Source of the DNA: Alteromonas marina
Lineage (GTDB): Bacteria; Pseudomonadota; Gammaproteobacteria; Enterobacterales; Alteromonadaceae
Length of the DNA: 64,000 nucleotides
Assembly (NCBI RefSeq): GCF_000808575.1
Contig: NZ_JWLW01000014.1
Location: 62,001 to 126,000 of the forward strand
Direction: 5' to 3'
Below, piece after piece: positions 9,309 through 17,853 of the stretch. A program made the translations under genes and the position numbers. The first letter of the stretch is position 1, and every line of letters starts with the position of its first letter. The notes under the pieces are model-generated. The model made no database searches. It was not told where the DNA came from and worked only from the letters and a program-made list of their open reading frames with translations.

Positions 9309-11705
9309 ATGGTTAAAATAGTAAAATCGTCGTTTAGACGAAGCACACTTAGCGTTGCGGTAATGGGGTTGCTTAGCTCCGGTGCAATGGCGCAGGACAC
9401 ACAGCAAAAGAATGACGATGACTTTGAGCAGATCATAGTAACCGCAACAAAGCGCGCAGAATCCATTGAAGACATTCCTTTTTCAATCAACGCACAAACG
9501 CAGCGAGACTTTGAACGCAGCGGTGCAGGAAACTTAGAAGACGTCGCAAGAAACGTGGCGAGCGTCTCTATTCAAAACTTAGGGCCAGGCCAAAGCCAAG
9601 TATCTATGCGTGGCGTCTCAGCGGGTCAAATTGTACGAGACCAGCCTGGCGTTAAAGAGCAGGTCGGCGTATACCTTGATGAAAGCGTGATCTCGCTGTC
9701 TCTATTTACTCCAGATCTCGACCTTTTCGATCTTAACCGCATCGAAACCCTACGCGGTCCGCAAGGCACGCTTTTTGGATCTGGCTCTATCGGCGGAACC
9801 CTTCGCTACATCACCAACCAGCCCGAGCTCGACACCTTTGAAGGTAAGTTTGAAGCTAACCTTAATAGCGTGACAGACGGCGGTGTGGGCGGTCACGTTA
9901 AGGGCATGGTAAACGTACCTATTTCCGACACCATTGCCATGCGCGCGGTGGTATACCGCACTGATTACGCAGGCTTTATAGATGCGTTAGGTGAAAACGG
10001 CGCGTTTAGCGAAGACGTTAACGACGGCGATAGAACTGGCGGACGCGTAGCGTTTGTTATTGCTCCCAACGATAAGCTCACCATTACGCCACGACTTATC
10101 TTCCAAGAATTGGAAATGAACGGGTTTAACAGGCAGGAAGTGTATAACGTGTTTGCTAACCCTTACACAACGACCCGCCCAGCTATTCAACTGGGTGAAC
10201 GAGAACAGTACCTGCTGCTTGAAGAAGGCTTCTCTGACGATACCTTGATTGCTGACGTAACTGCTGAATATCAAGCTGACGTTGCTGATTTTACCTTTGT
10301 TTATAGCTATACCGACCGCGATATTCTTGTAAGTCGTGATGCCAGTGCGCTTTCAGGCTCCGTAAGTATCGACTTAGGTTTTCCTGATGAAGCCGTACTA
10401 TTACCGTCGAACTTATTAGACAGAACTGAAGTAGAGCAAGATACCTTTGAGCTTCGCGCCGCATCCAATGGCGATGGCGCGCTAGACTGGCTAGTTGGCG
10501 CTTTCTACTCTTCTACAGAGCGTGTTTACGACCAATCACTCCCTACCCCTGGGTACGACGCATTTACCGATGCTACCTTAGGTGAAGGCACGTCAGCAGC
10601 GGTTGCCAACGGTTTTGAAGCTGATTCTCCCTACAACGCCTATTTACCGTACGACTTGAAGCAGCTTGCTGTGTTTGGTGAAGTGAACTATCAAGTGAAC
10701 GATGACTTTAAAATGACCGTGGGCTCTCGTTTTTACGATTATGAAGAAGAGCGTCAGTTTATCTCTGGGGGCTTATTTGCCAACGGCGACAACCAGACCG
10801 ATTCTACAGAATCAGATGGCTTTACTTCTCGCGTTATCGGCCAGTATAGCGTAAACGAAAACGTGAACTTAAATGCTCAGGTGTCTCAAGGATTTAGACT
10901 TGGCGGTGTAAATGACCCGCTAAATAGAAGCCTGTGTACCGACCAAGATGAAGCCATCTTTGGTTCGTTCCAAGACTATGACGATGAAAAGCTCACCAAC
11001 TATGAGATCGGTATGAAATCATCAGGTCGTGGATGGTCAGCTAACATCTCGGCTTTCTATAACGATATTGAAGATCTTCAGGTTACATTGGATGCTGGTT
11101 CTTGCTCTTCACGTGTATCATTTAACGTGCCTGACGCCCACACCCAAGGTATTGAATTTGAGCTTACGCGTCAGTTTACTGACCAGCTCTTTTTCTCATT
11201 AACGGGTAGCATCATTGAAGCCGAGTTCGATTCAACCGTTGTTGATGGTGATGGTGCGGTACTAGGTGGCGTAGAAGACGGTAACCGCTTAGCTTCAGTA
11301 CCTGAAGAGAGCTTTGCCATCGCATTTACCTACGATTTAGCGCAGCCTTTATTCTCGTCAAACAGCACCTATTTCCAAGGCTCTTACCAGTACGTGGGTG
11401 ATCGTATAACCCAGCCTAGTGACCAAGTTGCAGGCGCAGGTATATTCACTTCAGGCCTTGCCTTTGGCGGTGCCACTGGCGCAGAAACAACGGAATTAGA
11501 CTTGTTGTTAGACGACTACGGTACGCTTAATATGAGCTTTGGTCTCACCTACGATGACTATGAAATATTGCTGTATGCAAACAACCTGTTCGACGAAAAC
11601 GCGCAGCTATCCTTTGATAGAGAACGTGGTGGACGAGCTCGGCTTGGGTTTACGGTGAACCAGCCACGTACAGTAGGCGCAACTTTCCGTTACTTCTTCC
11701 AGTAA
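9309..11705 (+). CDS. TonB-dependent outer-membrane receptor
   Basis: The product is 798 residues from the ATG at 9309. That start is chosen because it places a clean signal peptide first (VAVMGLLSSGAMAQ); an upstream ATG at 9237 would add 24 unlikely residues. After cleavage comes a TonB box (EQIIVTATKR). The plug domain contains SMRGVSAG and RIETLRGPQGTLFGSGSIGG, then a long beta-barrel ends in TFRYFFQ with the terminal aromatic pattern. Such receptors import large substrates using TonB/ExbBD energy. In Alteromonadaceae many serve carbohydrate or siderophore uptake; no neighbour identifies the ligand here. Confidence 0.93.
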   Translation: MVKIVKSSFRRSTLSVAVMGLLSSGAMAQDTQQKNDDDFEQIIVTATKRAESIEDIPFSINAQTQRDFERSGAGNLEDVARNVASVSIQNLGPGQSQVSMRGVSAGQIVRDQPGVKEQVGVYLDESVISLSLFTPDLDLFDLNRIETLRGPQGTLFGSGSIGGTLRYITNQPELDTFEGKFEANLNSVTDGGVGGHVKGMVNVPISDTIAMRAVVYRTDYAGFIDALGENGAFSEDVNDGDRTGGRVAFVIAPNDKLTITPRLIFQELEMNGFNRQEVYNVFANPYTTTRPAIQLGEREQYLLLEEGFSDDTLIADVTAEYQADVADFTFVYSYTDRDILVSRDASALSGSVSIDLGFPDEAVLLPSNLLDRTEVEQDTFELRAASNGDGALDWLVGAFYSSTERVYDQSLPTPGYDAFTDATLGEGTSAAVANGFEADSPYNAYLPYDLKQLAVFGEVNYQVNDDFKMTVGSRFYDYEEERQFISGGLFANGDNQTDSTESDGFTSRVIGQYSVNENVNLNAQVSQGFRLGGVNDPLNRSLCTDQDEAIFGSFQDYDDEKLTNYEIGMKSSGRGWSANISAFYNDIEDLQVTLDAGSCSSRVSFNVPDAHTQGIEFELTRQFTDQLFFSLTGSIIEAEFDSTVVDGDGAVLGGVEDGNRLASVPEESFAIAFTYDLAQPLFSSNSTYFQGSYQYVGDRITQPSDQVAGAGIFTSGLAFGGATGAETTELDLLLDDYGTLNMSFGLTYDDYEILLYANNLFDENAQLSFDRERGGRARLGFTVNQPRTVGATFRYFFQ

Positions 11706-11823
11706 CGAGCGATAAATGTCTCTGCCTGAGGGTTTACTTTCAGGTAGAGGCTTCACCTCGATATGAATAGCCGTCAGCTGCTACAGGAATAGCTTTCACC
11801 GACTTTAGGAAAAAGCTTCAAAG

Positions 11824-11848
11824 AAAAGCGGCACTATAAGTGCGTTTT
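11824..11848 (-). terminator. Probable displaced terminator of rnpB
   Basis: Read on the minus strand, a GCACT/AGTGC hairpin with a 3-base loop is flanked by AAAAC before and CGCTTTTCTTT after, an intrinsic-terminator pattern. It lies about 25 bases beyond the left copy of the rnpB 3' end and points the same way as rnpB. In an uninterrupted locus it would end the rnpB transcript; the island now separates them by 5.6 kb. This is inference from position. Confidence 0.5.
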
Positions 11849-11871
11849 GAAAAGCTAGCTAAGAAAAGAGT

Positions 11872-11888
11872 GGAGTTGGCCGTAAGCC
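11872..11888. repeat. Island attachment site, left copy (old rnpB 3' end)
   Basis: GGAGTTGGCCGTAAGCC matches the rnpB 3' end at 17470-17486 in 16 of 17 positions, in the same orientation. Direct repeats of an RNA gene's 3' end at both borders of a segment with an adjacent integrase are the classic mark of site-specific insertion. This copy is perfectly complementary to the rnpB 5' end (P1 helix), so it is probably the original chromosomal 3' end. Confidence 0.8.
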
Positions 11889-12080
11889 ATGTATGGTTGA
11901 TTCTTCTGCTCATATTATCAAGCAATTATCTAATGTCTAGCTTACAATGTGTTACAAGCCGTGTGACAAAAGCATGTAATCTAAGATAGTATTTCGATGA
12001 CGATAGCAACTTCTTACTAATGACGATTACTCAAGGATTGAGCTGAAATTTAGGTCAATAACTTTGTCAAAAGGGAACTA

Positions 12081-12716
12081 ATGAGAGATTCATCGCTGAT
12101 TGAACAGGCATTACGATTCACAATTTTATTATTAACCTGTATTTTTTTAGTTTCTGGAATCTCTTACATATTGGCGGAGTTAGCTTCCACCAAACCACTG
12201 TTTATAGCTACTGGACTTTCTCTTTTTGCTACATCTATAACGATATTTATCGCGTGGAAAATGATGTCTCTTAACTATGCGAGAGATAACTGTCATGTTT
12301 TCATAGATGACGGATACACAGAGGACGGCTACAACGCTTTCAGATTCAAAAATGCAGGGCCAAATATTGCTATAATCAAAAGCGTAACATTGAGCCTAGG
12401 TGATATTACGGCCCCTCATGATGATGCCAAACTTATTGACGATTTACTCAAAGCCTTCACCTTTGATAGCTCCGTGTACGATTGTATTTATAACAATATC
12501 GATATGCCACGACCATTATCCGTTGATGAAGAAATAACCTTTTTTGAGTTTAAACCTTCTAACACAGATAAAGTACCGTCAGGTAGAGTGGAGAGAATAC
12601 GTACCCTGCTTTCAAACATGCATGTTAAAGTGAGCTATGAGAACATTCACGGGAATGTAAAAGAAAAAAACATATGCTTGCTGCCAAACTATATGTTTAA
12701 TTCTACAGAGCTGTGA
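12081..12716 (+). CDS. Two-helix membrane protein, unknown function
   Basis: A 211-residue protein with two hydrophobic segments near the N terminus (about 11-32 and 40-61) and a soluble remainder of about 150 residues, rich in acidic residues and probably beta-structured (AFRFKNAGPNIAIIKSVTL). This layout is common in small membrane-anchored proteins on islands, including some defence-associated ones, but no known domain is recognised. It is the first island gene beside the left attachment repeat, alone on the plus strand, facing the serine recombinase gene on the opposite strand. GGGAACTA before the ATG gives only a weak ribosome binding site. Confidence 0.6.
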   Translation: MRDSSLIEQALRFTILLLTCIFLVSGISYILAELASTKPLFIATGLSLFATSITIFIAWKMMSLNYARDNCHVFIDDGYTEDGYNAFRFKNAGPNIAIIKSVTLSLGDITAPHDDAKLIDDLLKAFTFDSSVYDCIYNNIDMPRPLSVDEEITFFEFKPSNTDKVPSGRVERIRTLLSNMHVKVSYENIHGNVKEKNICLLPNYMFNSTEL

Positions 12717-12851
12717 GTATCTAGAAATCTCAGTAAATACAAATGCACGTAAAAATATTAACTACTTAGTTTAAAACTAATTGCATATGGGTGTAAGTCT
12801 TAAATGAACCCTAATTTTACTAGGGGAAAAGTGCTAACGAATACAAAATAT

Positions 12852-13412
12852 CTACGCTTTATCCCTAACTCTCATAATTGTTTGTCTGCTCACTTCATAC
12901 TCTTTTGCCAAGGCATAAACAGTTGAGCCATTAGAAAGTTTTTTCTTGATAGACTTTCGTTGTTCTTCCGTTAAAACGCTCTTTCTACCAAACTTAACGC
13001 CTTTATCTTTTGCCGCCTCTCTACCCTCTGTAGTCCTCTGTACAATGAGATCTCGTTCCAATTGGGCAAACGTACCAATAAGGTTAAGTTGAGCTTGAGC
13101 AAACGGAGAGGAGTTCGTTGTATCTATTGCTCCATCTAGTGTTTTAAGCGTTGCCCCCTTATCCGTTATTTGCTGTATTGTTTCTAGTATTGACTTAAGG
13201 CTTCTGCCTAACCTATCAAGTTTAGTTACAACTACCGTATCTCCTTCTCTTACGTAATCCACCAGCTCTTTGAGCTTTAATTCATTCTCTTTAGATTTAC
13301 CTGATTGCTTACCGTGAAATACTTTATTGCAGCCATGTTCCTCAAGCGTTCTGAGTTGATTGGCTAAGTCTTGGCTACTTGTCGATACTCTTGCGAATCC
13401 GATTAATTGCAT
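12852..13412 (-). CDS. Serine recombinase (resolvase/invertase family)
   Basis: 186 residues when started at the ATG at 13412, which begins MQLIGFARVSTSSQD; the longer frame adds 33 unrelated residues. The catalytic serine is Ser10 in ARVST, and VVVTKLDRLGRSL carries the conserved arginines. The C-terminal helix-turn-helix (YALAKEYEVSRQTIMRV) binds DNA. Size and order match Hin/Gin/Tn3-resolvase recombinases, which invert or resolve DNA at short crossover sites. It lies inside the rnpB island. No invertible segment with clear inverted crossover sites was spotted nearby. It may resolve multimers or be a leftover of a nested element. Confidence 0.92.
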   Translation of the reverse strand: MQLIGFARVSTSSQDLANQLRTLEEHGCNKVFHGKQSGKSKENELKLKELVDYVREGDTVVVTKLDRLGRSLKSILETIQQITDKGATLKTLDGAIDTTNSSPFAQAQLNLIGTFAQLERDLIVQRTTEGREAAKDKGVKFGRKSVLTEEQRKSIKKKLSNGSTVYALAKEYEVSRQTIMRVRDKA

Positions 13413-13605
13413 CTTCCTACCCTGTCCAAAAATTAATATATTTGAACACATAGTAACAATGATGTACTTAATATACAATATTGAATTTTGAACATGTCCT
13501 AAATGGAGCATGTATATTTTGGGCAGTGCTATTTATACTTTCGTATAGAATTAGGGTAAGCATTTCTGATAATGTCTCAGAGTAAAGTAAATCAAGGAAG
13601 AAATA

Positions 13606-14460
13606 ATGTCAGAATCGTTGTGTAAGCTAATTCAGAAGTATGAGGATAGAAAGTATTACGGATTATGCGTGCTATCTTTGTTTCTGCTTATGTGGCTGGT
13701 TATCGCTTTTACAGGCTTTGCAGAAATACTATCTCTTTTTTCAAATAGGCATCTTGGACTAATAGAAGCATTACTTTTCACTCAAATAGATTTACTCTCC
13801 TTCCAACGCAGTGGAATAGAAATACTCCCTAACAATAGTTGGCGCCCTGTCTCTGGTGATACATTTCTTAATAGCTTTAAATACTGGTACAACGCTATTT
13901 ATCTTTTTCTATGGTTCACTTTACTGAAGTTGCTTACTTCCAAACCGTTAAACTCGCTTATTCTCGGATTAAGTGTTGGCGATATAATTAGTTCTATAAA
14001 GCTACTTTGTACCAAAATACAAGTGATTTTGAGTAGCATAGTTTCTAGTCTATTTAGATTAATTAGGCGGGAAATTGAAAACTTAAAAAAAATAGATGGG
14101 ATTAAGTACAACCCACAAAATGCCAGTGTCAATGATAACCTAGAAGTAGTAAATAAAAGCGATTATGGCGAAGAGCCAACCCATAGGGAGTGCCCTTATT
14201 GTTGTGAGAAAATACTTTATCGAGCTATAAAGTGTAAGCATTGCGGTAGTAAATTAACAAATAGCGTCCACCTCAAGAAAACCAATAAAGTGAGACGTTC
14301 AGATGTTTCTTGCCCAAAATGCTCTTCAGATAATGTCGTAAAATCCAGAAGCTTTTGGATTTGGTTTTTCGCGATTGTTTTAATTCCATTGGGATTATTG
14401 CTGCTATTATTACCAGCTAGGCGCCATTGTTTAGATTGTGACTTTAAATTTAAGAAATAG
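13606..14460 (+). CDS. Membrane protein with two zinc-ribbon motifs
   Basis: 284 residues. Hydrophobic segments lie near 19-40, 94-112 and 252-270. Between the second and third is a double-cysteine zinc ribbon, CPYCCEKI...CKHCGSK (about 196-217). A second ribbon starts with CPKCSSDNVV and is completed by CLDC after the last membrane segment, so the helix is inserted within the ribbon. Ribbons probably face the cytoplasm. No family function is known to me. The ATG at 13606 follows CAAGGAAG, a good ribosome binding site. It is island cargo on the plus strand, divergent from the serine recombinase. Confidence 0.7.
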   Translation: MSESLCKLIQKYEDRKYYGLCVLSLFLLMWLVIAFTGFAEILSLFSNRHLGLIEALLFTQIDLLSFQRSGIEILPNNSWRPVSGDTFLNSFKYWYNAIYLFLWFTLLKLLTSKPLNSLILGLSVGDIISSIKLLCTKIQVILSSIVSSLFRLIRREIENLKKIDGIKYNPQNASVNDNLEVVNKSDYGEEPTHRECPYCCEKILYRAIKCKHCGSKLTNSVHLKKTNKVRRSDVSCPKCSSDNVVKSRSFWIWFFAIVLIPLGLLLLLLPARRHCLDCDFKFKK

Positions 14461-14646
14461 TCAGTTTATGTCCGATCTCAATATCCGCAACGCTGCATTC
14501 AAAGTGGCTATTACATCGTCATGAGCAATATTAAAACAATCGTCTTCGTAGTTGTTGAACTTTATGAGGTTCGAAAGTATTACCTCTGCTTGCTCAATTA
14601 CTAAGCGAGATTCTAACAATTCAGATTTAAGCTCTTCATTAGTCAT
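14461..14646 (-). CDS. Small acidic helical protein, unknown
   Basis: A 61-residue product, leucine- and glutamate-rich and predicted mostly helical (LKSELLESRLVIEQAEVILS), with no signal peptide or membrane segment. TGGAAG lies about 11 bp before its ATG. Its stop abuts the stop of the converging zinc-ribbon gene. The composition is protein-like rather than random, which supports a real gene, but I recognise no family. It could be a small regulator or a partner of another island protein. Confidence 0.45.
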   Translation of the reverse strand: MTNEELKSELLESRLVIEQAEVILSNLIKFNNYEDDCFNIAHDDVIATLNAALRILRSDIN

Positions 14647-14982
14647 GATCTTATACTTCCAATTAAGGCTAAGAGAGCCTATTGTATGAAGTTGTAGTGG
14701 CTTATATAACTGAACTAAAACCTAGTTTTTAAGTTGAATAATATTAATAAATACTATTAAAAAAAGCATAATAAATCTACTTATGCGATTGATTAATCTT
14801 GTAATCTCCCAAAAACTGATTAATAAAATTTGAGTTTCTAGCTTTTATTGAAGAGAGAGAAGGGTATTGGCAAACCTAGATAGCCACAAAAAGCCCTGTA
14901 CAGCGCTGTAAGCCAATTTTTAAACAACCCTTTAGGGTTGGGTTAATATTAGACAAAAATACCCCCAGAAGGCTTTACAGGC
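14647..14982. other. AT-rich intergenic region in the island, with palindromes
   Basis: No gene is seen. It contains a perfect 12-bp palindrome TACAGCGCTGTA (14899-14910) and the hairpin CAACCC-TTTA-GGGTTG (14925-14940). The rest is very AT-rich. It lies between the stop of the 173-residue gene and the start of the 61-residue gene. Confidence 0.5.
14925..14940 (-). terminator. Possible terminator after the 173-residue island gene
   Basis: On the minus strand CAACCC-TAAA-GGGTTG forms a perfect 6-bp stem followed by TTTAAAAATT. It lies 43 bp after the stop of the gene that ends at 14983. The stem is short and the T run interrupted, so strength is doubtful. Confidence 0.4.
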
Positions 14983-15504
14983 TCAGTTTGAGCCACCCAT
15001 ATCCTTGGTGAAGCACTTTTTGTTAAGTATACCGTATCTTTGCCCCTTACCATCAAGATATTTAACAAGGTTATGCGGTTTCTCTCGTTTAATTTTGTTC
15101 ATGTAGCTAGCGATTGTTTCTTGGTTTTGAAAGTAATTTGTATACTTATAGCCGCCAATATCGAATGACCTAATACGTGATAAATCAGGCTTTAAAGGAG
15201 TTCTCTGGCAAAAGTATGTAATCATAACCCCTGTAGTAAACTTGTTACTTTCTTCGTATTCTAAACCAAGTTCTTTGCTTTCAGAAAAAACATACTTCTT
15301 TGTCATGTTTATACAAATTCGGTACAAAAAGCCTATATCTGGATTCTTGGTAGTTAGTGAACGATTTATTCTACCTAGATACTCATAGATATTGTTTCCA
15401 AACTCTTGTGAGTCGAAGTATAGATTTAACTTACTTTCCCATGGGTAGGACTGTAACAGAGTTATAAATTTTCTCTTAGTTTTGTCCTCTGATGCTTCGC
15501 TCAT
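14983..15504 (-). CDS. Island protein of unknown function
   Basis: 173 residues, soluble, rich in lysine, tyrosine and asparagine, without signal peptide or membrane segments. No catalytic motif is recognised. A strong ribosome binding site (AAGGAG, 7 bp before the ATG) argues that it is a real gene. It follows the tyrosine integrase on the same strand after a 208-bp gap. By position it could be an accessory factor such as a directionality factor, but it is larger than those usually are and I see no helix-turn-helix. Codon and base use are AT-rich like the rest of the island. Confidence 0.6.
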   Translation of the reverse strand: MSEASEDKTKRKFITLLQSYPWESKLNLYFDSQEFGNNIYEYLGRINRSLTTKNPDIGFLYRICINMTKKYVFSESKELGLEYEESNKFTTGVMITYFCQRTPLKPDLSRIRSFDIGGYKYTNYFQNQETIASYMNKIKREKPHNLVKYLDGKGQRYGILNKKCFTKDMGGSN

Positions 15505-15712
15505 AATGCACTCCTTTTAAGAGAATATAATTAAAGAATGTCTATCCATGGTACTTACTCGTTACACTATACAAAAAATGAGTTCCCATACAGGCTACAT
15601 ACATCGGCTAGCGTAGATGCAAGTGTTAAATCCGCCAACCTTAAATGTCGTAAGTATGCGGTAAAATTTTGACTACTATAATTTAATTGTACTACACAAA
15701 GAACACAGTAAT

Positions 15713-17380
15713 TCAGCTGTCAATCTCTATCATATTAATTATCTCTCTCATAATTTCCATATCATCGGTATGAGTGTAATACATAGTTGTCACGCTTTGA
15801 TCTAAGGACTGCAAATGTCCAATCATTGACTGAATATATGCGGTTTGCGCCTTCTTATTAACTAAAGTAGAAACAACAAAGTGTCTAAAGCTGTAAAGAG
15901 TAAGCTTTTCACCTTTCTCAGTTTCATGGGGGATATCGCATTTTGGTCTAATATGGTTAGAATACAAACGTGTAAGGTACTTCTCTGAAGTAGAATATTG
16001 TCGGAACAAGTACTCTTCTTTACACTTCTCAACAAAGTCTAGAAAACCTTTTTTCAGCAGTGACTCATGTACAGGAATCACTCTGTTGCTTTGTTTCGTC
16101 TTTAATTTTCCAGCTTCTTCGGTAACTCTAAAATACCAAATACCCTCTTCACTTTTTACTATATCAGCCTTTCTTAACTGCATAACTTCTGCGTTTCTCA
16201 TTCCTGTAAACGCCATTATGTTTATAGGCCATTTTTTCCCAACAGATAAGCTATCAACAAACTTGAGTATTTTAACAACCTGCGCATTAGAAAAGCGCCC
16301 TCGTTTGATTGGTTCATTTTTGACGGTGAAGCGCATTTCTTCAATTGCTTTACTTGAGCCATTAAGCTCTTTTTCGTAAAAATTGAAAAAGGTTTTTAAC
16401 TTTTTATAGTGCTCAAAAATTTGTTTCCCAGACACAGTTTTATCATCGTCTACCTGACCACCAGCGGCATGTTCGAGTAACTCTTTGGGAGACATGTTGT
16501 TATAAGGTGATATGTTTCCCATTGGGAAGTTAGATAATACCTCCCTAAATAAAAAGTCTAATTCTTCCGAATCTATGTCACCAATCATTTGGTCATCAAA
16601 ATGAGCATTCATTATGTTGAAACATCGCTGGTAGTCTTTTACGTTTTCGCTATTCCATGGTTTGCCCTTGTAACTTTTAGTGATAGGAAGCTTACCTTCC
16701 TCACCAGCTTTTAAAAATAGCCTCGATACTTCAGAAAATGGTAGCGATCGCTCTTGTTTCTTTTTGAGTGATTGGTATGAATTGTTAGCTGCCTCGAAAT
16801 TGCCAGCACTCAACAGCTTTTGAATTCGCTCAATCTGCATGAAGAAGATCTCTAACTTCTCTTGCATATCAAAATAGTTTTTATCGAAGTCCACAATATC
16901 TGGCGTTGGAACCGCGTCACATTCTCCTTCATCTTCTTCCGAAATAAATAATTTTCTTGATAAATTAGAAACGGAATCAGCAGGTCTTCTATGAGGAAAA
17001 CATTCTTGAACTTTAAACTGATGATATGAGGGTAAAGGCGAGTCGCTTTCGTACATGTGAGTAAATTGCTCGTGGATTGCTTGATGCTGATAGCGATTAA
17101 ACAACATATCTCCATATGAGCTCTTTTCTCCGAACAAACAACCAACTTTGGATAAATGATTATCTATAGTTTCTCGAACTAATTTATCTAGAGCTACTTT
17201 GTCCATACTTTTTCTACTTCCCTGTATCTTTATTTGACTTAAAATTTTACTCACTAACTCTAATGCTTCAACTCGACAGCTTGTTCGAAGCGACCTACGA
17301 ACAATAGATGATTTATGACGTAAGTTAAAATGGTAAGTGTTTCCACGTTGTATAGTATGTGGAACTGATAAGTGTGACAT
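15713..17380 (-). CDS. Tyrosine recombinase (island integrase)
   Basis: 555 residues. The C-terminal catalytic domain shows Arg395 in TGMRNAEVMQLRKAD, Arg499 and His500 in LYSFRHFVVS, His522 in MIGH and the nucleophile Tyr535 in MYYTH. The usual first histidine of the HxxR box is Tyr496 here. The N-terminal 350 residues are long and divergent, with a possible SAM-like core-binding part around 210-340. It catalyses insertion and excision at att sites. Its start lies 90 bp from the rnpB 3' end and faces away from it, the standard place for an integrase next to its att site. It probably targets rnpB. Confidence 0.93.
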   Translation of the reverse strand: MSHLSVPHTIQRGNTYHFNLRHKSSIVRRSLRTSCRVEALELVSKILSQIKIQGSRKSMDKVALDKLVRETIDNHLSKVGCLFGEKSSYGDMLFNRYQHQAIHEQFTHMYESDSPLPSYHQFKVQECFPHRRPADSVSNLSRKLFISEEDEGECDAVPTPDIVDFDKNYFDMQEKLEIFFMQIERIQKLLSAGNFEAANNSYQSLKKKQERSLPFSEVSRLFLKAGEEGKLPITKSYKGKPWNSENVKDYQRCFNIMNAHFDDQMIGDIDSEELDFLFREVLSNFPMGNISPYNNMSPKELLEHAAGGQVDDDKTVSGKQIFEHYKKLKTFFNFYEKELNGSSKAIEEMRFTVKNEPIKRGRFSNAQVVKILKFVDSLSVGKKWPINIMAFTGMRNAEVMQLRKADIVKSEEGIWYFRVTEEAGKLKTKQSNRVIPVHESLLKKGFLDFVEKCKEEYLFRQYSTSEKYLTRLYSNHIRPKCDIPHETEKGEKLTLYSFRHFVVSTLVNKKAQTAYIQSMIGHLQSLDQSVTTMYYTHTDDMEIMREIINMIEIDS

Positions 17381-17419
17381 GATGTGTGACGCCCCTGTGA
17401 CAATGAGGCTTAGAGCATT

Positions 17420-17452
17420 CTATGCTTACCAGCAACATACTGATAAGCATAG
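17420..17452. repeat. 13-bp inverted repeat between rnpB and integrase
   Basis: CTATGCTTACCAG (17420-17432) and CTGATAAGCATAG (17440-17452) pair with one G-T wobble around a 7-base loop. It lies 17 bp from the attachment repeat and 40 bp before the integrase start. There is no T run in the minus direction, so it is not an obvious terminator. It could be an integrase arm site, an operator, or a processing or attenuation hairpin in rnpB read-through RNA. Confidence 0.6.
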
Positions 17453-17469
17453 ATTTTCCGAATTAGGGC

Positions 17470-17816
<347 letters not shown>

Positions 17817-17823
17817 GCGGCGC

Positions 17824-17829
17824 ATTCTA
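17824..17829 (-). promoter_or_regulatory. Probable -10 element of rnpB
   Basis: On the minus strand TAGAAT, with TG one base upstream (extended -10 form), lies 7 bases before the predicted 5' end of rnpB. No good -35 hexamer is seen. It falls between the antiporter stop and the RNA start. Confidence 0.5.
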
Positions 17830-17853
17830 CATGAAGTCCCCTACAATAGCACC

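Larger units (their letters stand above)
11706..12080. other. Intergenic region holding the island left end
   Basis: After the TonB-receptor stop this 375-bp stretch holds an imperfect hairpin (11720-11729 with 11740-11749, no T run), a hairpin that looks like the original rnpB terminator, and the left attachment repeat at 11872-11888. Beyond the repeat the island begins, AT-rich and without a gene until 12081. Confidence 0.6.

Noticed and set aside
11720..11749. Hairpin after the TonB receptor as a strong terminator
   Set aside because: The 10-bp stem is good, but no T run follows on the plus strand; mentioned only within the intergenic entry.
12852..13412. Serine recombinase as a DNA invertase acting on a local switch
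   Set aside because: I looked for inverted crossover sites around it and found no convincing pair; kept only as a recombinase.
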